From positions 14,313,777 to 14,377,776 of the forward strand of contig CM020619.1 of assembly GCA_009829735.1 (NCBI GenBank): a stretch of 64,000 nucleotides of DNA, given 5' to 3'. The position numbers and the translations under genes were made by a program. Under the pieces are notes generated by a model. The model made no database searches. It had not been told where the DNA came from and worked only from the letters and a program-made list of their open reading frames with translations. The stretch comes from Pyropia yezoensis (Eukaryota > Rhodophyta > Bangiophyceae > Bangiales > Bangiaceae). Below are positions 10,196-21,278 of this stretch, piece after piece (the first letter of the stretch is position 1; each line of letters starts with the position of its first letter).

Positions 10196-12300
10196 GGCGG
10201 TGGGCGGGGGGGGTTGATGGGGTGTCCAGTTGCTCTTTCGACGGGCAGCCCCGCGCCCTTTTTCCGTAGTCGGAGTGAAATTGACGGCTACCTGTTTGCA
10301 GGCAGTGGGGTCGTGCACCCCTAGTGTTCCTCTTGGTCACCCCTCGCCCCGTAGTACGTCCCCCTCACACTCCTCCCACCACCGCCACCCCAACACCACC
10401 AAGACCTCTCCCCCGCAGCACCTCGGTCCCTCTCCCCGGCCAGCAGGTTCGAGCGCTTCCCCCGAAGGCTTATGGCGGCCAGCACGATGCCTCAAAAGGC
10501 GTGGAGAGGCGTCTCACACCATCCTGCCCGTCAGCAAGGGGGAGGGCCCCCCGCTGCCGTCGCTGTCGCCAATGTCGTCCTTGTCGCCGCGGTGGTCGGG
10601 CCGGGCAAGCCTGGCACGAGCAGATTCGGCGACAGCCTCACGGCAGCAGCGGCGGCGCGCCCCCGCGACGCGCCGCCCCCTTTTGCGCCGCGGCGCCAGC
10701 CAGCGGGACAAGATCGTGGAGGAGGGCGGGTGGGGGGACGTTGGGGAGGGAGCTGTCTGCGGGGATGCTGCTCCCGCGACCACTCCTTCAGCTTCTGCTA
10801 CTACCGCCGCGAACGGGGACACATGGGCTGGCGGGAGCCCCACGGTGCGTGGAGGGGGGCCTTTTTGCATCCTCGGCGGTTTGTACTTCTCCTCGCCCAT
10901 TGGAGCCTCCGTCGCAATGACGAGACGCTGGGCGACCGCCGATAGGATCATTACCTCTGCCGTCGTTGCTGTCATAGCTGCCGGGGGGGGGGGTGGGGGG
11001 GACGGGAGTGACAGAAGTTGGATAGACCTGCGGTAGGTGGGTGCGCTTGATGACCGCGCGATGGCAGCTTTAGAGGCTTGGCAGGGGCCGGGTCCGTCGG
11101 CTACCGGAGGTGGGGCAGTGAAGCGCCGAATGGACAGGGCGGTCACAATAGGGTGCAGGCTCAGCAGCCCACACAAGAAGGCGGGATGGATCCCAGGCGC
11201 CCCCCCCCCTGCACGCACTGCATGGCGCACAGAGCTGCCAACCGCCGTTGGGCGCGCAGGCTCTGGCCACGACCGCCATGCACCGCGCGGCGTCCAGGAA
11301 CACCGCGAGCGGGTGTCTTTTGATAGTTTGGTTGGAAACTCTCCAGTATCCCGGGCGCAGGTGTGTGGTGCGAGGCGGAAAGCACAGGCGGGGATGGCAA
11401 TTGCCGTCTGTTTACCCCACCCCCCTACACACCCATCACGGTGGCCTGTGGATGCGCACCCGACCCATCGGCGCGCACACTGGGCGCATACATTCGACGC
11501 CCCGCAATGCGTGCCGTCTGGCCGCGAGTGGCCTTCGACCGATGACGGATTTGGCGGGAAGCGGAAATGAGTTGTGCTCGCCTCACAGCGCTGTATACCC
11601 CTATTCTCCGTTGTGTGATGTAAATACTCGAATCGGGATGAGGCTGATTTGACTGACAGATCGGCAAGTGGCCAAAGGTCGCTTTCGAGCGGTCGCAATT
11701 CTCTGAACTTGAGGTCTAGGTAATGGAGTCCTCCGCCCATGCATCGCGAGTCGAGTACCGCCCCCATCTGTTGTTCCCCTTTGCCAACATTTCAGCCGCA
11801 GAAAACTGGGTGGTGCTGGTGCCACGCACGCACACATCCCCCCACCACCACCTTCTCTTCCAAGACAGCAACGCCGCTGGCGTAGCCGAGCACGGCTCAG
11901 CCAACTCGCTCGGCGGGCCGCCCTGGCGCCTCCGCTGGCGCTCTTCTCCTTCCCCCCCACTTTCCTCTTCGCTCTTCGCCCCATCTGTCGGGGGGTGACC
12001 CCTGTAGAGTCACCGCATTTTTTTTTTGTGCTTGCTTGTTCTCGTCGCTGCCGTTGCTGCTGCGGCCGCGCAGGCGACGGCGCCTGGCGGCAGCGGGCCG
12101 GACCGACCCGCGGCGGCGGCCCGCGTCTGGGGGGTAGGCGCACGCGGCACCCCCTCCCCCCCCCCGCGGCGGCGGCCCGCGTCTGGGGGGTAGGCGCACG
12201 CGGCGCCCCCCCCCCCGCCCACGCCCTCCGGGCTGCCCTCCCCCTCACGCGTGCCCTCCTGTCTGCCAGCTTGCTCGCCGACGGAGGGGCGGCCGCCGCC
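10196..12300. other. Intergenic region between the GT61-like gene and the solenoid gene
   Basis: About 2.1 kb of moderately GC-rich DNA with long open frames on both strands over 10230-11770. The best of these is listed separately. Positions about 12110-12210 contain a near-exact duplicated block, CCCGCGTCTGGGGGGTAGGC at about 12119 and again at about 12177, just upstream of the solenoid gene start. The promoter of that gene should lie in the last few hundred bases. No TATA-like element is obvious. Confidence 0.4.
10514..11767 (-). CDS. Low-confidence hypothetical ORF, 417 residues
   Basis: An ATG at 11767-11765 opens a 417-codon frame on the minus strand ending at 10514. This is long for DNA of this composition. 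The stretch around residues 265-320 (starting MTATTAEVMILSAVAQRL) has reasonable protein character, while the rest is rich in Arg, Pro, Cys and Ser, as expected of an antisense or noncoding frame. The plus strand is also open over part of the same interval (10324-10920 and 10230-11036). No domain is recognised. It would lie between two plus-strand genes. I list it because the length is notable, not because function or expression is supported. Confidence 0.25.
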   Translation of the reverse strand: MGAVLDSRCMGGGLHYLDLKFRELRPLESDLWPLADLSVKSASSRFEYLHHTTENRGIQRCEASTTHFRFPPNPSSVEGHSRPDGTHCGASNVCAQCARRWVGCASTGHRDGCVGGWGKQTAIAIPACAFRLAPHTCARDTGEFPTKLSKDTRSRCSWTPRGAWRSWPEPARPTAVGSSVRHAVRAGGGAPGIHPAFLCGLLSLHPIVTALSIRRFTAPPPVADGPGPCQASKAAIARSSSAPTYRRSIQLLSLPSPPPPPPAAMTATTAEVMILSAVAQRLVIATEAPMGEEKYKPPRMQKGPPPRTVGLPPAHVSPFAAVVAEAEGVVAGAASPQTAPSPTSPHPPSSTILSRWLAPRRKRGRRVAGARRRCCREAVAESARARLARPDHRGDKDDIGDSDGSGGPSPLLTGRMV

Positions 12301-15300
12301 ATGAGCACGCCGGCTGGTCGCCGGTCGTCGGCCGCCGGTGCCGGCAGCGGCAGCGGCGATCGTCTCGCGGCAGCGTCAGCGGGTGGGGGCAGTGGGGCGG
12401 CGGCGGGTAGGGGCGCCGCCGGCAGTGCCTCCGCTAGTGGTGCTGGTGGTGGCAAGGCTGGCGGTGGCGGCGGGGAGGGTGGCAAAGCGCGCTCCGCCAC
12501 CGGGCCGACAGAGCAGTCGCGGCGTCCCCGCTTCACCACCGGCACGCACTGGCCCGCGTCCAACGCGTACGTCCTGTCTGCCCTGTCCACCCGGCGGGCG
12601 GTGCTGCCCGCGGATGGGTCGTACCTCGCCACCGAGCTGCAGCGGCTCGCCCACTTTACGGGCGCCCGCCCGCCCAACCGGGCCATCATCTCGGTGCTCC
12701 GGCGGATGACGCTCTACCCCCCCGCACGTGATGCGCTGCCCGAGCTCGTCGCGCTCCTCTCGTCTGATGCACCCGCGATTGCGGTGCTGGCACACCTCCA
12801 CATCCGGTCTCTAGCGCCGTTGACGCCGGGAGCGGGGGATCCCGACAATGTGTACGGGACGCTCCTCGAGGCGCTCGAGGCGGAAGCGCTGCGTCCGTCC
12901 CCCGCGCGCCGGGCGGCGGCGTGCAAGACGTTTGCGGCGGTGGTGAGGCCGGCCGACGTGCCGCGGGCGCTGGACTTTTTGACTGACGCGTTCCGCGCCA
13001 TTGGGGGGGTCGCCGCGACGGTGCCGTCGCCGACAGAGAGCGCCGAAACGGGCTTGGACGAGCTGGGGAGGAAGGGGAGCTCCGCGGCGGTTGCTGCAGC
13101 GTCGTCAGCGACGGTGCGGCGCAAGGTCATCGGCGTTTCCATCCCGGGAACCGTTGCGGCGACGACGGCCAAGGACAAGCGTGCCGCCGCGTCGGCGGGC
13201 ACGCGCGCTTCAGCGGGTACGGCGGCGGCGGCTAAGGCGGCGGCCGCCGAGCGCGCCGCCGCTGCTGCCGCAGATGATGGCGCCGGCGGCGCCGTGGAGG
13301 GCGGTACTGCCAACGCTCCACCCCTCAAGAGCCGTGCCGCCAAGATGCTTGTCGGCCACGCCGTCCTCGCTGCCCTCCGTCGCGTGCAGCGCACAGCCGT
13401 GTCGGCAGGCTACGGGTCTGCGCCCTTGCCCGTGGCGCTCGTCGACGCGGGTCTCATGTCGGTGGTCCCATCGACGGTGCGGCACACCATCGCGCTGCTC
13501 GATACCCGCCAGGCATCGGGAGGCGCGCTCGTGTCCGCGGCGGTGGCCAAGTACCTCCTGCCTCGCTTGCCACATCGCAAGCCTGCACCACACCTGGCGC
13601 TGATGCTGTCGGACTTGGGCGCCAAAGTGTCGTTTGCGCGACTTGCGGGACGGCTGGCTCGTGACCCCAACCTCACAGTGTATGAAGAGGCCGCTGCGAG
13701 CGCACGTCTGGGTGGTGGTGCTTCCCACTCCCCGGCCGCCGAGGCCGTCCGAGGCGCGCTGGCGGGCCACACGGGTGTACTAGGGAAGACGGGCGGGCTC
13801 TTCCGCTTTGTCTTTTCCAAGGCCGCCGTGGCAGCCACCGTGTCGACGGTTAAGGCGTCGGCGTCTGCGGTTACGTCGGCGGTGGGCCTTAGCGCCCCGT
13901 CGGCGCTGGTCAAAAAGGTTGCCGACGCTGAGGAGGTTGAGTTCGCGGCAGCTCTTGTGGGGCTGCTCAAGAACGTGTCCAACCGCGTGCTTTACGAGGC
14001 GCTGCTGGGCCTTTCCCGCCGCCGTTGGTCCACGTGGTACACCGCCCCGCTGCCGCGGTCGGCGCTGTACAATGCACCGGATTTGCCCGAAGTCCAGGCC
14101 GCCACTGGCGGGGCTGACGATGGTGACAGCGATGACGGGGAAGGGGACCTGGACGACCTAGACACCCGCCGCGACGCCGATGACGAGGAGCTGGACGGGG
14201 ATATTGTGTTTGGCGACGACACACTCACCTTTTCAGGCGAAGCAGCCGGGCCTGCAGGTGCCGACGCCGACGATGCGGACGCGGCTGCTGCCGCCGCGGA
14301 GGAGGCGGCTGCGGCCGAGGCTGCTGCCGAGGAGGAGCTTGACGCGGCGGCTGCAGCAGCCGGGGAAGGCGACCGTACGTGGGTGACGCGGCTCAAGGAG
14401 CGCCGCGCCGAGCGCCGCACCGCCGTACTGTCGTCGGCCACCCCCTTTTATCTGAGGCCGCTCAGTGATGGGGCCGTCGCGTGTGGGGCGGTGGCGACGC
14501 GGCGGGTGCACGCTGCGTTGCTGAGCGACGAGTCGGTCCGCCGCCACGCGGCTGCGGTTGGGGCGGCCACGCTGGCGCGCGCCGCCCGGCGGGGACGGTC
14601 GGAAGCGGATGCGGCCCGCCACGCCTCCGCGGCCCGGCTGTACGAGGCGGAGGCTGCCAAAATTACCGTCAACGTGCCGACCATGGCACGGGGGGGGGTT
14701 GGTAAGTCTGGCAGCTTGACACCCACCACGGGAGTGGTAGCGGTGGCGGCGCCACCCACTGCCGAGGTCGACACCCCGCCACACCCACTGGACGGGCTGG
14801 TGGGGCCCCTCCGGGAGGTGATGGACGAGGATGCCAATCGGTTTGTCCGCGCGGCCGCTGCGCGGGCGGTTCTGCTGCTGGCAGCAGCCGGGGCGGGCCA
14901 CTGGCGACGGCGCAACGCGTTGGGGGTTGTCGACGGCACCGCCGGCGGCGCCGATGGCAGCGGTGGCAGCGGCCACGTCCAGTTGGGTGGCGCCGCTAGC
15001 GACGGCTTCCCCTCTGGCGGAGGCCTCTTGGTGCGCCTCCTTGGTTCGTACGTGACGCATCCGTCGGCGCGCGGGGGCGTCGGCGAGGACCTTGCCGCGA
15101 CTCTCTTTGACGTCCTCATCGAGGAGGTGCTGGTCCCGCCACCCACCCCCGACGGCGACGTTGGCACCGTCTCGCCCGGCCTGGCCGTCTCGGCTGTTGC
15201 CCTGGCCGAGCGCTGGGCGGGCACGTACCCATCCCCCACCTCTGCCGGCCGCCTGTCTCGCCTGTGGGAGGCGGTGCTGAGCACCGCTACCCCCTCTGCT

Positions 15301-16507
15301 GCCGCAGCGGTCGCTGCGTCCACCGCGCGCTGCCTCGGCGTGCAGCCACCGCGGGAGCGCCTGGCCGCATCGGCCGCCGCCTTTCTCCGCTACCGCGCGC
15401 TCGATGTGGCCGCCCTGGGCGCCTTCCCCAACGGCCTCGCCGACGTGCTCACGCCGCTCACCCCCGCCGCGGCTGCGGCGCCGCCCGAGGCTCGTGGCGC
15501 GTACGCTGCCGATCTGGGCCTCCCCGAGCCGCTACCCGGCGCGCTCGGCCTGGCCATGGAGGCCCACTCGGCGCTGCTGTGGCACACAGCGCTGCTCGGG
15601 CCGAGTGCCGAGGCGCGCGCGGCGGCTGTGACCGCCCTCGGCGGCATTGCCGCGCTGGCGGGGGAGCCCTACCGCATTGCCGTGTACGAGCGGCTGGTGA
15701 CTCTCGTCCGCTGCCGGGGGCTGGGGCTCAAGCGCCCCGCCGAGGCGGTGCTGTCTGCGCTCGACGGCCTGTACGCGGCCCGCGTGCGGGCGGCCGACGT
15801 GGCGCCGCCACCCCAGATGGGGGGGGCACGCCTCGACCCCCGCCGCGCGGACCGGGCGGCCGCCGCGACCGCCGCCTGGGCCGCCACCGTCGGCGGGTTG
15901 GCGGCCGAGTGCACCGCCGCGGCGACCATCCTGCTCGGCTGCCCGCCGCCCGAGGGGTGGCTCCCGCTGGGCGTCCGCACCGCCGTGGCGCTGCGGGCGG
16001 CGACGGCACCGCCGCCGCCATCGTCAATGACGGCCAACGGTAGCGGCGGCGGCGCGTCGCCTCGGCGTCGTAGCCGCGGCGCCGCGTGGGCGCCCGCCGA
16101 CTTTGTCGACGTCCTGTCTGGCGAGGTGACCGCTCACCGGTCGCCGACGTCCAGCGACGGCGGGTGGTCGATCGAGGAGGAGGACGAGTACGATGGGTAT
16201 GGCAATGGTTACGGGCGGGCGGACAGTGGCCGCGGCGGCTATGGCCGTGGCGGCTACCGGGACTCGTACTCGGCCGACTCGCTGTCCGACTCGGATGGGG
16301 GCGGCGGCCGCCGGTGGGGGGGCGGCGGGGCTGGCCGCTCCTCATCCCCGCGCCGGCGGTACTCGGACGACAGCTCCTTTGGCGGCGGCGGCCGGTCGTA
16401 CGATGGGGGTGGCGGGGGCGGTCGCGGCGGGCGGCGGTCGCAAGAGGAGGACGCCGACGCCGGCCGCCGGCGTGCCGAGGCGACCTTTGCCGAGGACGAG
16501 CGCCGCC

Positions 16508-16538
<31 letters not shown>

Positions 16539-16743
16539 TGCCTCCCGCGGACGCCGTGGCGGCGGCGGCAGCGGCGGCAGCGGCGCTCTGCCGGGACCGC
16601 CCGGCGCGGGCGGCGCGGCAGAGGAGACGCTCGCGGCGGCCAAGGGGGTGGTCAAGGGGGGGCTAAAGGGCGTCGGCAAGCTGTTCAAGGGCACCAAGCC
16701 CCCGGGAGGGGGGGGCGGGGGGGGGGGGCGCGACTGGGCGTGA
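12301..16743 (+). CDS. Large alpha-solenoid-like protein, possibly TASH3/TSAUCER-related
   Basis: 1480 residues from the ATG at 12301 (context GCCGCCGCCATGAGC). The open frame begins upstream at a GTG (11995) but contains no earlier ATG. After a Gly/Ala/Ser-rich N-terminus, residues about 96-600 and 800-1270 consist of helical repeats of HEAT/ARM style rich in Ala and Leu. There is an acidic patch at about 604-645 and an Ala/Glu-rich stretch at about 660-690. Residues 1293-1380 form an RG/RS-like tail with GYGRGGYR and SSSPRRRYSDDSS motifs. The C-terminus holds a Lys/Gly amphipathic segment (KGVVKGGLKGVGKLFKG). The first solenoid block and its spacing recall plant TASH3 (TSAUCER), a large subunit of the TSET/TPLATE endocytic complex, but I see no SH3 domain and the similarity is from memory. 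A generic HEAT-repeat scaffold is the safer reading. Confidence 0.6.
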
Positions 16744-17516
16744 CTTGCGGGCCACGTTTAGCGGGGTGGGGGGGGCAGGAGAAGGGAGGAGCGGGTGGGG
16801 GCGGGCGGCGGGGAGGGAGGACGGACGCGCGGGGACAGTCCCCCCCCCCCGCCTGCACCCCTGTGCGCGGGCCTGTGGCAGGGCCATCCCACGGGGAGCG
16901 TCCTGCTAGCGGCGGCCACGTCGGGCGCAGCAACAGGCGTAGCGGCAGCATCTTCATCTTCAGCGGTTGCAGCGTCGGCATCGGTGGTGGCGGCGGGCGT
17001 GCGGCGCTGCGGCGGCGGTTTCAGCTGCGGCGGCCGGGGCAACCGCCGCGCCACAGGGACGAAGCGTTGGCTTGCAGCACTGGTCCCACCCCCCCCCTCC
17101 CCTCCCCGGGGAGGGGGGGAGAGCGGTGCGTGTTGGGGGAGGAGGAGGGAGTGGGGGGGGCGGGCGGGGGCGCCACCCCTTCCCCCTCCCCCAGCGCCAC
17201 GCCCTGCCCCACCACCCCGCCCCGCCACGGTGCGGTGCGTGCGCGCCCTGCGGCACCCGCGACGGCCGCGGCTGCGGCGCCCGCCGCGCGCGCGACGCAT
17301 AGGTGAGGGGCCGCCACGGCGGCGGGGGCTGGTGCCTCCCCCCGCCAGCCGCAACGGCCGGTGGTGGTGCAGCGCCACGGGACGGGGCGGCCGTGTGCCT
17401 GCCGCGGGCGCGCCGCCGGCCACTGGGGCGGCAGGCGGCGGGGCGGCGGTCGGCGGGGCGCCGCCGCCGCCGCTCCTGGGTCCGCGGCGCCCCTCCCCCC
17501 CCCCCGGGGAGCGTCC

Positions 17517-17834
17517 ATGGACACGTTTGCCCCCGCTCCCGGCGTCGCTACCCGCGGTGCAACAGGGGGAGAGGGCGATACGGCTGGGGTAGATGGGTAC
17601 AAAGAGAAAAAACAAGTGACTGTGGGCGAGGCCGCTGCCGCTCGTCGCCCCCTCCCCACCACGGCCGCCACCCTCCCAACACGCCAGCACGGCCAGCAAT
17701 CCGGCCTCCCGCCACGTTCATACATAGACGGGCGCGGTCGCGGCCGTCGCCCGCCCCGACGGCAGCGGCCCCGCCCCCACGGGGTGGGAGGCGGCGCCCC
17801 ACCGCTTCGCTACAGGCCACCGCCGCCGCAATAG
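17517..17834 (+). CDS. Small hypothetical ORF, 105 residues
   Basis: An ATG at 17517 opens a 105-codon frame ending at TAG 17832-17834. The first half reads as ordinary protein (GGEGDTAGVDGYKEKKQVTV) and the second half is Arg/Gly/Pro-rich. The stop codon lies in the first copy of a 25-bp tandem repeat. No family is recognised and the minus strand is also open here, so expression is uncertain. Confidence 0.25.
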   Translation: MDTFAPAPGVATRGATGGEGDTAGVDGYKEKKQVTVGEAAAARRPLPTTAATLPTRQHGQQSGLPPRSYIDGRGRGRRPPRRQRPRPHGVGGGAPPLRYRPPPPQ

Positions 17835-17926
17835 CCCATCCCCACCGCCGCCGCAATAGCCCATCCCCACCGCCGCCGCAATACCCCATCCCCACCGCCG
17901 CCGCACAACACATCCCCACCACCACC
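17816..17926. repeat. 25-bp minisatellite, about four copies
   Basis: The unit is close to CCACCGCCGCCGCAATAGCC followed by CATCC. The first copies are nearly exact and the last are diverged (CACAACACATCC, then CCACCACCACCG). The TAG inside the repeat terminates the small ORF at 17517-17834. Confidence 0.8.
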
Positions 17927-18186
17927 GCGCCTCTAACGGGACAGCCTACACCCGGGGCGGCAGCGAGGCGGCGGCGGGGGGGGGCCGGGAGGGCAGCCCC
18001 CCCTCGTGGGGACGAGTTTGTCCCCCCCCTTGCCCCGCCCCGCCCGCCCGCGGCGGCCGCCGCCACACCCGCCCCTGCTACCGACAGCGTCGACGCGCCG
18101 CCACAAGGACAAGGGCCACCCCAGGCGCCGCCGCCGCCGCCACCGCAGATCCCGCAGCCGCCCCCACGGCCACCGTTAAAGAATAT

Positions 18187-18976
18187 ATGAACCCCCCTAG
18201 TGTGGGGCCCTCCGTCCCTGCTACGGCGCGCGCCGCTCCTCCCTCCCACTCATTCACCCCGCCCCACTCCCTCCGCGCCCCCACTCCCACCAATGCCAGC
18301 GACGGGGACAGCCGCCCCGCCATCAGCACGGCGCATCTCCACAGGCGGCGGCAGCGGCGGCGGCGGCTGTGGCGGCGGCGGCTGCGGCGGCGGCGGCGGC
18401 GGCGGCGACGCCGCACCCCCGCAATCGCCGCGAGCAGCGACAGCGGCGGCAGGCCAATATCCGTTGCCATCAGTGGTGGCCGCAGCGGCCGGCCCCGAAC
18501 ACCCACACGCCCACCAGCGGCGGCGGCGGCGGCGGCGGTGCTAATGCCGGCGGTCGCCACGCCGCCGCCGCCGCCGCCGCCGCCACGGCCCGCCGCCGAC
18601 GGGGGCGCTCCCCCGGCCGCCCCCCCCCAGCCGCCCGGCGACGCTGCCGCACGTGCCAACGGGGAGGCGGCGGCCCGCCCCGGCGGCGAGCCCAGCCGCC
18701 GCCGCTGCCACCACCACCGCCACCGCCCGCCACTGGGGACGGCGTGCTGACGGCGTGTTGCCACTGGCAGAGGCGGACGCAGAGCCGCCGTCGGCAGCAG
18801 CACTCCCCCCCGCCCCCCCGCCGCCGCCACCAGTGGGAGTGACCGTCGATCACTATCGCTGCGGTCGGTGCGTCGCCGCCGCACGCCGCCCCCCGGGGGC
18901 CTTAGTGGTGGTCAGCGGCTGGCCTCGCGTGGACAGGGGGCCCGGCGGGGAGGGATCGCCCCTTCCCGCTCAATAA
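18187..18976 (+). CDS. Weak candidate gene, Ala/Pro/Gly-rich, frame-broken, ends at AATAAA
   Basis: Protein-like plus-strand segments occur in successive frames: from ATG 18187 (containing TPTNASDGDSRPAIST), from ATG 18294 (containing AATAAAGQYPLPSVVAAAA), and a final segment that ends at TAA 18974-18976 and includes VGVTVDHYRCGRCVAAA. Joining them needs frame changes in GGC-triplet or homopolymer DNA. The stop overlaps CAATAAAC, an AATAAA-type poly(A) signal at 18972-18977. An ATATAT at 18183-18188 could be a TATA box, in which case the start would be 18294. The C-terminal segment overlaps the end of the opposite-strand GT77-like gene, so at most one of the two readings is right in that overlap. 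Confidence 0.22.
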
Positions 18977-19770
18977 ACGCCCCGGCCCCCCGCGCGGGCG
19001 CGCCGCCGCGCCCCCCCCCCCCCCCGGCTGCCGCCGCCGCCGCCGCCCGCAGGTCGACATCGAGGCCGTTGGGAAAGGCGGCAGTGCAAATGACGGCCAC
19101 CCCCACGCAGCCCCCGGTAGGCACAGGCGGAGGTGCTGACCCGGCGGCCCGGCCCGCCGGAGATGCCCTTGAACGCCCCGCACGCCACCTCGTTCCAAGC
19201 TTTTTGTTCCGACTGCCGCTGCCGGCGGGCGTAGAGGGCGACCGCCCGGAGCAGCCGCTCCACGCCCCCCTCCGCCGCCCTCCCTGGCAGCGCAACCGCC
19301 TCGTCGTCGCCGTCCCTGCCACGGAGCGGCAGCGGGGAGCCGCTGATAGCATAGTAGAGCCCCGAGTTGACGACCCAGTTTGGCGGGGTCCCCGCCCGCA
19401 TCCGTCTGACGTGATGGCCACCGTCGCACCGCCCTCGGCGGCGGCGGCCGCCCCCAGCGCCGCCACCGCGTCGCCCACCCACCCGACGTCCACGTCGGTG
19501 AGGACAACGTCGTAGCGGGCGGCTAGGACGGCGGCCGCCGCCGCCGCCTTGCGGGCAGACAGCGCGACAAAGGCGGGTGTGTCAAAGCGGGCACCCTCCC
19601 CGGTCACGATGCATGGGGGGGGGGCGGTCCCGCCCCCCCGCGCCCGCCACGGTTGCCGTCCCCGTCCCCGCCGCTGTTGCGGCCGCATCCGCTGCCGATG
19701 CTGCTGCTGCCGCTGCTGTGGGCGCCACACAGTTCGTGCCCGCGTCGCCGCTGCCCGCGCTCACTCCCAT
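18912..19770 (-). pseudogene. GT77-like nucleotide-sugar transferase, frame-broken
   Basis: Three minus-strand frames together carry the signature of the nucleotide-diphospho-sugar transferase family (PF03407, GT77-like). The frame from ATG 19770 leads to a G run near 19615-19630. The next frame carries RFDTPAFVALSARKAAAA and then YDVVLTDVDVGWVGD, the DxD-type metal/nucleotide-binding motif (D-V-D). Near 19395 the frame shifts to one with NWVVNSGLYYAISGS (the NSGxxY motif) and EQKAWNEVACG (the usual DQ-N block). Near 19125 it shifts again to ICTAAFPNGLDVDL (the FPNG block). Motif order and spacing match the family, so this was a real gene; the stop is near 18912. Family members transfer arabinose, galactose or xylose to wall glycans in the Golgi. 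I infer either homopolymer sequencing errors or a recently dead gene. I see no membrane anchor in the readable N-terminus. Confidence 0.55.
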
Positions 19771-20667
19771 GGACGACGGCGGTGGCTCCGCAGCGGTCGT
19801 CCCCCCCCCTCTCCCCCCCTCGCGCAGAAGGACCGCGACACCCGCAGACGGCGGCCAGCGTCAGCGCCAACGGTGCGGTGCCGCGGTAGCGGCGGCGGGG
19901 CGGGGCGGGTGGTCAAGGCGGCAGCGACTGCGAGGGGGGCTGGGAGGGGCCGGCGGACGGGCGCGCCCGCCCGGCACAGTCGCCGCCACAGCAATCACCT
20001 CCGCCGCCACCGCCGCCACCGCGGCCGCCACCGCGGCCTCCCGACGCCGTCGCCGTCGCTGCTGTCGCCGCTGCAGGGAAAGGGGACTGGAAACTCCAGA
20101 GCTGGTAGCGGTGACGGCGGTGGGGGGGGCGAGGGGGACCACCCGATCGGGCAGTGGCATGGGGGGGAGGGGGGGGTCGGGGCGCGCCGACGCCACCGCC
20201 GCCGCCACCGTTGTCGCCGCCGCCGCCGCCCCACGCCGCCGCCGCAATCCCCACTCGCGGGCCGCCCCCGCCGCCGCCCCCACTCGGGCCCCCGCCGCCG
20301 CTGCCACCGCCGACGACCCACCGCAACGCTCACGGGGGAGTGGAGAGGGCGGCGGGGCGGTGTGGCGCGAGCACAGGGGCGAAAACCGGTAGGAAACCTC
20401 CCCTCCAAGCCCGCACGTACGTGCAAGCGCCGCGTCGTGGCCGCCACGCCGGGTCGCGGACCGCCGAGTGCGGCCCTGTGACTGCGTACTGTATGTGTCG
20501 TACTGTACACTGAGCTGACTCGTTACGATGCTCCCGCCATCTGTTTGTATCTGAAGGTGTGCAGCACGCAAACGCTTTCAACCGACCAGAGCGCTGTACG
20601 AGACGAACTCGTCTTGAATAGAGCCCAGCTAGCCTATACTGGTGGTTTTTTCTTTGGCGGGTAAGAC
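19771..20667. other. Region upstream of the GT77-like gene up to the repeat array
   Basis: Positions 19771-20400 are GC-rich, with long open frames on both strands and no recognised domain. They may hold more of the broken GT77-like gene's N-terminus. From about 20400 the base composition drops and the DNA looks like promoter or intergenic sequence. It includes the GTAC palindrome at 20500-20508 and an inverted repeat AGACGAACTCGTCT near 20602-20615. The last 150 bp (to 20667) form the left flank of the repeat array. Confidence 0.35.
20500..20508. promoter_or_regulatory. GTACTGTAC palindromic motif
   Basis: It lies about 730 bp upstream of the start of the minus-strand GT77-like gene, next to a second partial copy (GTACTGTA at 20486-20493). 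Confidence 0.35.
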
Positions 20668-20899
20668 TATGGTACGATGCAGAAAAAAGATACACGGAGC
20701 GTTCTTTTCTCATTTCCCCAAGAGCCTTCGGGCCACAGGCCTGAGCCAATCAGGTGCCTTGACGGTATGCCCAGGTGTAATGGGCCCCACATGAGCGGTG
20801 GTGGGTCCCTATCGGGAAACCCTGCCAGCGTGCTCATCAAGTGGGACAGCGGGAGGAGTGTACACGCGGTGGGGTAGGCCACGACACGGGGGGTCGGGC

Positions 20900-21260
20900 C
20901 GATGCCGCGGGCAGCGTCGAAGATGGCGGGCACAGCACGACGACGATGGCGACGACGGCGGCAGCAGCAGCAGCGACGGTGGCGACGGCGGCGGCGGCGG
21001 CGGTGGCGTCGGCGGCGGCGGCGGCGGCGGCTGCTGCTGCGGCGGCGAGGTCGGCGGCGGCGGCGAGGTCGGCGGCGGTGGCCACGTCGGCGGCAGCGGC
21101 GGCAACGGCGAGCTTGGGGGGGGGACGGGGGGGACGGCGGTCGCGGCGGCGGCGACGGCGATGGCGGCGGCGGCGGTGGCGGCGGCGACAACGAGTTTTT
21201 GGGCGGGGAGGGGGGGGATGTAGGTGGCGACGTCAGCGGCGGCGGCGAAATGGACGGCAG
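20900..21260. repeat. GGC/GAC triplet-repeat arm of the element
   Basis: Imperfect triplet repeats (GGCGGC, GACGACGGC) form the left GC arm. The related right arm is about 25600-26210, read as its complement (GCCGTCGTCGCC). Apparent proteins of poly-Ala, poly-Gly or poly-Arg here are artefacts of the repeat. Counterparts are at about 29220-29520, 37460-37765 and 45700-46005. Confidence 0.75.
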
Positions 21261-21278
21261 CGGGGATGACGGCGTGTT

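Larger units (their letters stand above)
16744..18186. other. Low-complexity region downstream of the solenoid gene
   Basis: GC-rich DNA with G and C runs and long open frames on both strands. The most protein-like piece is on the minus strand at about 16880-17080, which reads TDADAATAEDEDAAATPVAA and prefers G-first codons like the genuine genes here. However, its frame (16758-17699) has no ATG at its start. It may be part of a frame-broken minus-strand gene converging on the solenoid gene, 15 bp from its stop. I do not call it as a gene. Confidence 0.3.

Noticed and set aside
11995-12300. Upstream extension of the solenoid gene by 102 codons
   Set aside because: It starts at GTG and contains no ATG before 12301. 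The ATG at 12301 has a strong context and the extension is low complexity with a duplicated block.
20900-21260. Poly-Ala and poly-Gly proteins in the array
   Set aside because: They are translations of GGC/GAC triplet arms, open on several frames of both strands, and end at homopolymers that vary among units.
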